Part shown: positions 62,799 to 64,000 of the stretch, one piece after another
Layout: each line of letters begins with the position of its first letter
Numbering within the stretch: position 1 is the stretch's first letter
Assembly (NCBI GenBank): GCA_963733845.1
Contig: CAVTEM010000006.1
Location: 1-64,000, forward strand
Reading direction: 5' to 3'
Length of the DNA: 64,000 nt
Source of the DNA: DATFQE01 sp963733845
GTDB lineage: Bacteria > Actinomycetota > Thermoleophilia > Gaiellales > Gaiellaceae
Program-made: the position numbers and the translations under genes
Notes under the pieces: model-generated
Seen by the model: the letters and a program-made list of their open reading frames with translations, nothing else
The model's database searches: none
What the model was told of the DNA's origin: nothing

Positions 62799-64000
62799 CT
62801 AGCCGATGACGTCCAGGACGACGCCGGTGTCCTCAGGTGCCTCGGTACCGAGCTCGATCGCGGCGCGCAGCTGCTCCGCGGCGGCTCGTGCCGATGCCTC
62901 GTCACGCGCGTGCACCTCGGCGATCGGCTCGCCCCGAGAGACGGTGTCGCCCCGTTTCTTGAGCAGGACGAGGCCGACGGAGTGGTCGATCTCGTCGCCT
63001 TTGGCGCGCCTGCCCGCGCCGAGCTCGAGCGCGACGATCCCGACCGGCAGCGCGCGGATGCGTCTGATCACCCCGTCGCCGTCCGACTCGATGGGCACTA
63101 CGACAGGCGCCGTGGGAAGCCGCTCCTCGTCTGGGTCGCCGCCCTGGGCCCCGATCCACCGACGGTAGGCCTGCTCCGCGGAGCCGTCGGCCATCGCCGA
63201 CTTCACCCGCTCGCGCGCGGCCTCGGCGTCCAGGCCGAGATCGGAGAGCTCGACAAGGCGTGACGCGGCCGCGACCACGAGCTCCGTGAAGTCGGGAGGC
63301 CCTTCGCCGCGAGTGGTGGCGATCGCCTCGCGGATCTCGAGCGCGTTGCCCACCGCGCTCCCGAGCGGCTGGTCCATGTCGGTGAGCAGGCAGACGACTT
63401 CCCTGCCCGCACGGACGCCGAGCTCGCGCATGGCCTCAGCGAGCTCGCGCGCCTCGGGCAGCGTCCGCATGAAGGCGCCGTCGCCGACCTTGACGTCGAG
63501 CACGATCGCCTGCGCCCCGGCGGCGATCTTCTTGGACATGATGCTCGCAGCGATGAGCGGGATCGAGTCCACGGTCGCCGTGACATCGCGAAGCGCATAG
63601 AGCTGCTTGTCGGCGGGAACGAGGTCGGCCGTCTGGCCGATGATCGCCACGCCTGCGTCTCGCACCTGAGCGACGAACTCGTCCAGCGTCAACTCGACCC
63701 GGAAGCCCGGGATCGATTCGAGCTTGTCCAGGGTTCCGCCCGTGTGCCCGAGCCCGCGGCCACTCATCTTCCCGAAGGGGACGCCACAGGCGGCGACGAT
63801 CGGAGCCACCGCGATCGACGTCTTGTCGCCGACTCCGCCGGTCGAGTGCTTGTCCACGACCTTGCGCCCGATCGCGCCGGCGAGGTCGATCGTCTCGCCG
63901 CTCTCGATGATCGCCTCGGTCATCGCCAGCGTCTCGGCCGCGGAGAGCCCACGGAACCACACTGCCATGCAGAACGCGGCGAGCTGGTAGTCCGGGATCT
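62799..64000 (-). CDS. deoA: Pyrimidine-nucleoside (thymidine) phosphorylase, N-terminus outside the window
   Basis: The last 400 residues of a family-3 nucleoside phosphorylase; the frame is open through the right edge (IPDYQLAAFCMAVWFRGLSA). The phosphate loop is DKHSTGGVGDKTSIAVAPIV, then FGKMSGRGLGHTGGTLDKLE, GQTADLVPADKQLYALRDVT, SIMSKKIAAGAQAIVLDVKV with the catalytic Lys-Lys, and the C-terminal PYNP domain ARRAKGDEIDHSVGLVLLKK. The enzyme cleaves thymidine or uridine with phosphate. Whether it is the DeoA or Pdp subtype cannot be decided without the N-terminus. It is 12 bases from mutM. Confidence 0.93.
   Translation of the reverse strand, partial: IPDYQLAAFCMAVWFRGLSAAETLAMTEAIIESGETIDLAGAIGRKVVDKHSTGGVGDKTSIAVAPIVAACGVPFGKMSGRGLGHTGGTLDKLESIPGFRVELTLDEFVAQVRDAGVAIIGQTADLVPADKQLYALRDVTATVDSIPLIAASIMSKKIAAGAQAIVLDVKVGDGAFMRTLPEARELAEAMRELGVRAGREVVCLLTDMDQPLGSAVGNALEIREAIATTRGEGPPDFTELVVAAASRLVELSDLGLDAEAARERVKSAMADGSAEQAYRRWIGAQGGDPDEERLPTAPVVVPIESDGDGVIRRIRALPVGIVALELGAGRRAKGDEIDHSVGLVLLKKRGDTVSRGEPIAEVHARDEASARAAAEQLRAAIELGTEAPEDTGVVLDVIG

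Overview
The window is high-GC bacterial DNA, densely coded, with many 1-4 base start/stop overlaps (ATGA, GTGA, TTGA) and frequent GTG and TTG starts. Gene content points to Actinomycetota, most likely class Thermoleophilia (Gaiellales/Solirubrobacterales): a sepF-yggT-divIVA cluster, an SOS-driven imuB-DUF6504-dnaE2 operon, a MurA with Asp in place of the fosfomycin-reactive Cys, tandem L,D-transpeptidases, and a secreted protein beginning 'SYANVTATLALFLAL', a motif I associate with that class. The lineage is inferred from family knowledge, not from a search.

Layout. 1-2929: end of a branched-chain amino acid ABC operon (livG-livF-livH-livM, +). 2930-5485: sparse region with two small secreted proteins, hairpin terminators, a truncated conserved hypothetical and tRNA-Pro(GGG). 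5486-10016: accessory genes (universal stress protein, OLD-family ATPase/nuclease, SnoaL-like protein, O-methyltransferase). 10013-30310: a long minus-strand housekeeping block. Read in transcription order it holds a degenerate hisB paralogue, ridA, a DHH-CBS-CCA fusion, pgeF, yggS, sepF, yggT, divIVA, DUF167, a dksA/traR-type gene, lspA, rluD, rpsB, tsf, pyrH, frr, uppS, cdsA, dxr, rseP, an O-methyltransferase, ispG, proS and an HTH regulator. This couples translation, isoprenoid precursors (dxr, ispG, uppS), envelope lipid synthesis and division. 30363-37725: subtilase, VOC protein, murA, HD hydrolase, class V aminotransferase, endonuclease/phosphatase, glycosyltransferase. 37735-42547: damage-inducible mutagenesis operon with two LexA boxes. 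42580-45288: inverted-repeat-flanked secreted protein, PadR/HAAS pair, rhomboid protease. 45313-49643: pyruvate phosphate dikinase and its regulator. 49659-56830: HtrA protease, response regulator, glyS/glyQ, esterase, GNAT, recO, glutaredoxin. 56827-64000: two L,D-transpeptidases, ECF sigma factor, O-antigen-ligase-like protein, mutM and part of a pyrimidine-nucleoside phosphorylase.

Two window-wide patterns matter for any reader. (1) About 33 reading-frame breaks can be placed, and all but one need exactly one base to be skipped, often in G or C runs. They hit essential genes (glyQ) and cluster densely in ppdK, so systematic insertion errors in the consensus are the likeliest cause, and most 'pseudogenes' listed here are probably intact in the organism. 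(2) At least five genes have a homology-supported N-terminus whose only sensible start is CTG, two of them in CTGA overlaps with the upstream stop. One gene has ATT behind AGGAGG and one has GTA.

I found no clear new multi-gene system. The strongest biological leads are the unusual start codons, the degenerate HisB paralogue beside RidA, the inverted-repeat-flanked gene at 42580-43467, the tandem SOS boxes touching the imuB start codon, and a PadR gene whose promoter implies leaderless transcription.
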